Origin: an uncultured Eubacteriales bacterium
GTDB taxonomy: Bacteria; Bacillota; Clostridia; Oscillospirales; Oscillospiraceae
DNA length: 16,182 nucleotides
Direction: 5' to 3'
Assembly (NCBI GenBank): GCA_900549485.1
Contig: UROG01000048.1
Location: forward strand, 1-16,182
Shown here: in pieces, positions 14,031 through 16,182 of the stretch
How positions within the stretch are numbered: position 1 is the first letter of the stretch
Layout of the letters: each line of letters begins with the position of its first letter
Translations under genes and position numbers: made by a program
The notes under the pieces: generated by a model
Told to the model about the DNA's origin: nothing
The model's input: the letters and a program-made list of their open reading frames with translations, nothing else
Databases searched by the model: none

Positions 14031-15722
14031 ATGGAAATAAAAGTAACCCTGCCCAAAATCGGCAAAACGATGAGTACGGCCACGATAACATCTTGGCATA
14101 AAAAGCCCGGAGATACCATCGCCGATGGTGATGTGCTCTTCGTAATGAATAACGGGAAAAATGAATTTGAAATAGAAGCGACTGTATCCGGTGTTCTAAA
14201 AAATATTATTATAGGCAGCGGTAAAACAGTTCCTGTTGCAACAGAGATAGCTATTATTGAAGCAAAAAGCGTCGCTTCCTCTGCAAAAGGACCTTCGCTC
14301 TCTGAGGAAAAAATCGTTTCTTCCGCGAATCCCGTCTCTGTTATTGTTATCGGCGGCGGTCCCGGAGGATATGTATCTGCTATCAGAGCGGCACAGCTTG
14401 GGGCAAAAGTAACCCTGATAGAGCAACATAAAATTGGCGGCACATGCCTTAACTGCGGTTGCATGCCTACAAAAGCGCTCATGCACTCTGCCGAAATCTA
14501 CGATGAGTCGAGGAACTCAGAGAATGCCGGAATTATTGCAAATGATGTGTCTTTTGATTGGAAAAAAGTTCAGGATTACCGCAGTACGATCTCTGAAAAG
14601 CTCACCGGCGGCGTAAAGGCTCTTATAAAAGCAAACAAAATTACACTTATTGAGGGCAGCGCTCGATTTGTCGGCAATAAGATTGTTGAGGTCAACGGTA
14701 AAGAAATAAGCGGTGACAAAATAATAATCGCTTCCGGATCCCAACCTATAATCCCCGCCATTCCCGGACTAAGCGACTCTAAAGCCTGTATTGATTCCAG
14801 CGCATGTCTTGAGCTTGACCATGTGCCGGAGAGCATGCTTGTGATTGGCGGCGGAGTAATCGGTCTTGAGCTTGGCAGTATATATTCAAGATTCGGCAGC
14901 AAGGTTACAGTCATAGAAATGACCGAAAAGTTGCTTCCTCTCATGGAAGAGGAGCTTACTGCTCTCCTCGCGGAGCAGCTTCGCTCAAAGGGAATTGACA
15001 TTTTTACAGGCTCAAAGGTTTTATCTGTCTCCGATACCGAAACCGGAGCGCTTATAAAAGTGTTATGTCCGGACGGCGAAAAGGAATTTTACGCGGAGAA
15101 GGTTCTGGTGTGCATAGGTCGTTCTCCGAATACGCAAGAGTTATGCGTTGAAAAAACCGGTATTTCAACACAATCCGGTTTTATTCCTGCAAACGATAAG
15201 CTTGAGACCGAAATTCCCGGAATTTATGCGGTAGGTGACTGCAATGGGAAATTAATGCTTGCCCATGCTGCAATGGCAATGGGTGAGATAGCAGCGGAAA
15301 ATGCCATGGGCGGTAATCTTAGTTTTTGCCCCTCCGATTCGCCTTCTTGCGCCTTTGTTGGTCCGGAATTTGCAGGGGTCGGAATTACCGAAAAGCAGGC
15401 CAAAGAAAGAGGACTTGCTTATAAGGTTGGAAAATTTCCTATGAATTCCAACGGGAAAAGCCTTGTAATGGGTCATACGAACGGTATGATTAAAGTTATC
15501 GCCGGTGAAAAATACGGTGAGATCATGGGCGTTCATATTCTCGGCGCAAGAGCTACTGATCTGATAGCGGAAGCCGCTCTTGCAATAAAGCTTGAAGCCA
15601 CTCTTGATGAAATTGCCGGCACAATTCATTGTCACCCAACCATTGCGGAAGCACTGCGAGAATGTGTCCTGAATGCCGATAACAAGGCGATCCACACGAC
15701 AAATAAAAGAAAAAAATTTTAG
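14031..15722 (+). CDS. Dihydrolipoamide dehydrogenase (E3) with N-terminal lipoyl domain
   Basis: A 563-residue E3, about 95 residues longer than plain forms because residues 1-78 are a lipoyl domain. Its attachment hairpin is unusual, NNGKNEFEIEATVSG, but K43 aligns with the lipoyl lysine and G54 lies 11 residues on. After a linker the flavoprotein begins: FAD-binding GGGPGGYVSAIRAAQ (108-122), redox-active GGTCLNCGCMPTKAL with C139 and C144 (plus an extra C142), NAD-binding GGGVIGLELGSIYSRFG, second FAD motif GIYAVGDC, and the dimer-interface pair H535/E540 in HCHPTIAEA. It reoxidises dihydrolipoyl groups with NAD+. I chose the ATG at 14031, six bases after GGAGG, over the GTG at 14028, which is too close. 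Lipoyl-fused E3 proteins are known from acetoin and pyruvate dehydrogenase systems of several bacteria. Confidence 0.95.
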   Translation: MEIKVTLPKIGKTMSTATITSWHKKPGDTIADGDVLFVMNNGKNEFEIEATVSGVLKNIIIGSGKTVPVATEIAIIEAKSVASSAKGPSLSEEKIVSSANPVSVIVIGGGPGGYVSAIRAAQLGAKVTLIEQHKIGGTCLNCGCMPTKALMHSAEIYDESRNSENAGIIANDVSFDWKKVQDYRSTISEKLTGGVKALIKANKITLIEGSARFVGNKIVEVNGKEISGDKIIIASGSQPIIPAIPGLSDSKACIDSSACLELDHVPESMLVIGGGVIGLELGSIYSRFGSKVTVIEMTEKLLPLMEEELTALLAEQLRSKGIDIFTGSKVLSVSDTETGALIKVLCPDGEKEFYAEKVLVCIGRSPNTQELCVEKTGISTQSGFIPANDKLETEIPGIYAVGDCNGKLMLAHAAMAMGEIAAENAMGGNLSFCPSDSPSCAFVGPEFAGVGITEKQAKERGLAYKVGKFPMNSNGKSLVMGHTNGMIKVIAGEKYGEIMGVHILGARATDLIAEAALAIKLEATLDEIAGTIHCHPTIAEALRECVLNADNKAIHTTNKRKKF

Positions 15723-15789
15723 TTATTAGGGTCTGTAAGGTCTGTCCGAAATTTTGCGTAAACACTGCCAAATAGAGCAGAATAATCTG

Positions 15790-15823
15790 AGCGGGAGCGG
15801 CAAAAGCCGCTCCCGCTTTGTCT
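15790..15823 (+). terminator. Rho-independent terminator of the catabolic operon
   Basis: A perfect 12-pair stem, AGCGGGAGCGGC with GCCGCTCCCGCT, around an AAAA loop, followed by TTTGTCT. It lies 67 bases after the E3 stop codon and marks the end of the plus-strand operon. Confidence 0.88.
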
Positions 15824-15843
15824 GCAAAATCAGAACCAATTTA

Positions 15844-16093
15844 GGCTCTATGTCAATAGTTGGGGTAGAGCAAAATAAAGAAACCTAAGAAAAGAGAGCG
15901 CGTGGTTCGCCACACACTCTCTTTTCTTAGGTGCATGACGCGCAGTGGAGTATTCTGTTTCTGAAAGAATCAAAGTTTCTGACACCAAAACAAACGCGTT
16001 TCAGAACTTTGGTCTTGTTGTTGCAGCCCTCGGTGAAGCCGTTGGAATAAGGTACATCAAAGGCGTTGAGAATATATTCTGACCAATTATGCA
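15844..16093 (-). mobile_element. ISL3-family insertion sequence, terminal part only
   Basis: The element end begins at 15844 with GGCTCTATGTCAATAG followed by TTGGGGTAGAG, the form typical of ISL3 terminal inverted repeats. Going inward come a long hairpin and then the transposase C-terminus on the minus strand. Homology stops near 16090, where a palindrome begins, so only the transposase-3'-end side of the element is present. The bases before the end (about 15836-15843, CCAATTTA) would be the target duplication, but the other end is not in the window. Confidence 0.8.
15884..15931 (-). terminator. Long hairpin overlapping the transposase stop codon
   Basis: CCTAAGAAAAGAGAG (15884-15898) pairs perfectly with CTCTCTTTTCTTAGG (15917-15931); seven further positions pair with two mismatches up to a TTCG loop. 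The transposase stop codon (15927-15929) lies inside the stem. It may terminate transcription out of, or into, the element, although a clean T-run is lacking. Confidence 0.6.
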
Positions 16094-16094
16094 T
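15927..16094 (-). pseudogene. ISL3-family transposase, C-terminal fragment
   Basis: The minus strand encodes 55 residues from an ATG at 16094: MHNWSEYILNAF, then PYSNGFTEGCNNKTKVLKR and FGVRNFDSFRNRILHCASCT, ending in TAA. This is the conserved C-terminal end of ISL3 transposases (N-G-F-x-E-G-x-N-N-x-I-K-x-L-K-R). The family is usually about 400 residues or more; here the frame meets a stop only nine codons or so upstream of that ATG and the catalytic core is missing. It cannot be an active transposase. An AAAGGAGAG stretch lies upstream of the ATG, so a short peptide could be made, but I regard it as a remnant. Confidence 0.85.
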
Positions 16095-16163
16095 AGAGCA
16101 TACATCTCTCCTTTAGTTGTGGTTTCACAGCTTCATTCTAAAGGATTTTCTTTGTATGCTCTA
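16094..16163. repeat. 70-base two-step palindrome at the break of the ISL3 transposase
   Basis: Perfect outer arms TAGAGCATAC (16094-16103) and GTATGCTCTA (16154-16163) enclose perfect inner arms CCTTTAG (16110-16116) and CTAAAGG (16138-16144). The palindrome begins almost exactly where transposase homology ends. It may be a small inverted-repeat element (MITE-like) or the hairpin end of another insertion sequence, for example IS200/IS605 type, inserted into the ISL3 copy. Confidence 0.55.
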
Positions 16164-16182
16164 CTTCTTTTTTGCTTTTTTC

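Noticed and set aside
1..16182. CRISPR arrays, tRNA or rRNA genes
   Set aside because: No regularly spaced repeats and no tRNA- or rRNA-like sequence were seen.

Overview
The window carries one large carbohydrate-catabolic gene cluster, read as two divergent transcription units around a ~500 bp promoter region, flanked by decayed DNA on both sides. Strong GGAGG-type ribosome binding sites, moderate GC content, an ISL3-type insertion sequence, and a sigma-K/sigma-E-like sporulation sigma fragment at the left edge suggest an anaerobic member of the Firmicutes, probably Clostridia. This assignment is inferred from style and gene families, not from a marker gene.

Left to right: positions 1-119 hold a remnant of a sigma-factor C-terminus that overlaps the end of a LacI-family regulator gene (109-1116, minus). 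Next, also on the minus strand, come a free-standing 81-residue lipoyl-domain protein (1231-1476), an E1 beta subunit (1493-2485) and an E1 alpha subunit (2504-3460) of an acetoin/pyruvate dehydrogenase-type complex. Divergent promoters lie at 3534-3562 (minus) and 3699-3726 (plus). The plus-strand operon encodes a ribose-type sugar ABC importer (binding protein 3963-4961, double ATPase 5087-6595, permease 6617-7558), a two-subunit transketolase (7587-8426 and 8416-9378), a glycerol-kinase-like FGGY kinase (9375-10844), a fucose/arabinose-isomerase-fold protein (10921-12330), an unrecognised acidic 134-residue protein (12351-12755), the E2 acyltransferase (12864-14012) and an E3 dihydrolipoamide dehydrogenase with its own lipoyl domain (14031-15722). 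A rho-independent terminator follows at 15790-15823. The right edge holds an ISL3 element end with a truncated transposase and a palindrome.

The inferred logic is: import of a sugar or sugar-like molecule, isomerisation to a ketose, phosphorylation, two-carbon transfer by transketolase, and oxidative conversion of a ketone or 2-oxo acid intermediate to an acyl-CoA with NADH formation. The joining of a ThDP-dependent dehydrogenase complex to a transketolase sugar pathway is unusual for an anaerobe and matches no pathway I can name.

The most striking sequence observation is that the E2 lipoyl domain has arginine (R41) where the lipoylated lysine should be. The complex would therefore have to use the free-standing lipoyl protein (K44) and/or the E3-fused lipoyl domain (K43) as its swinging arm.
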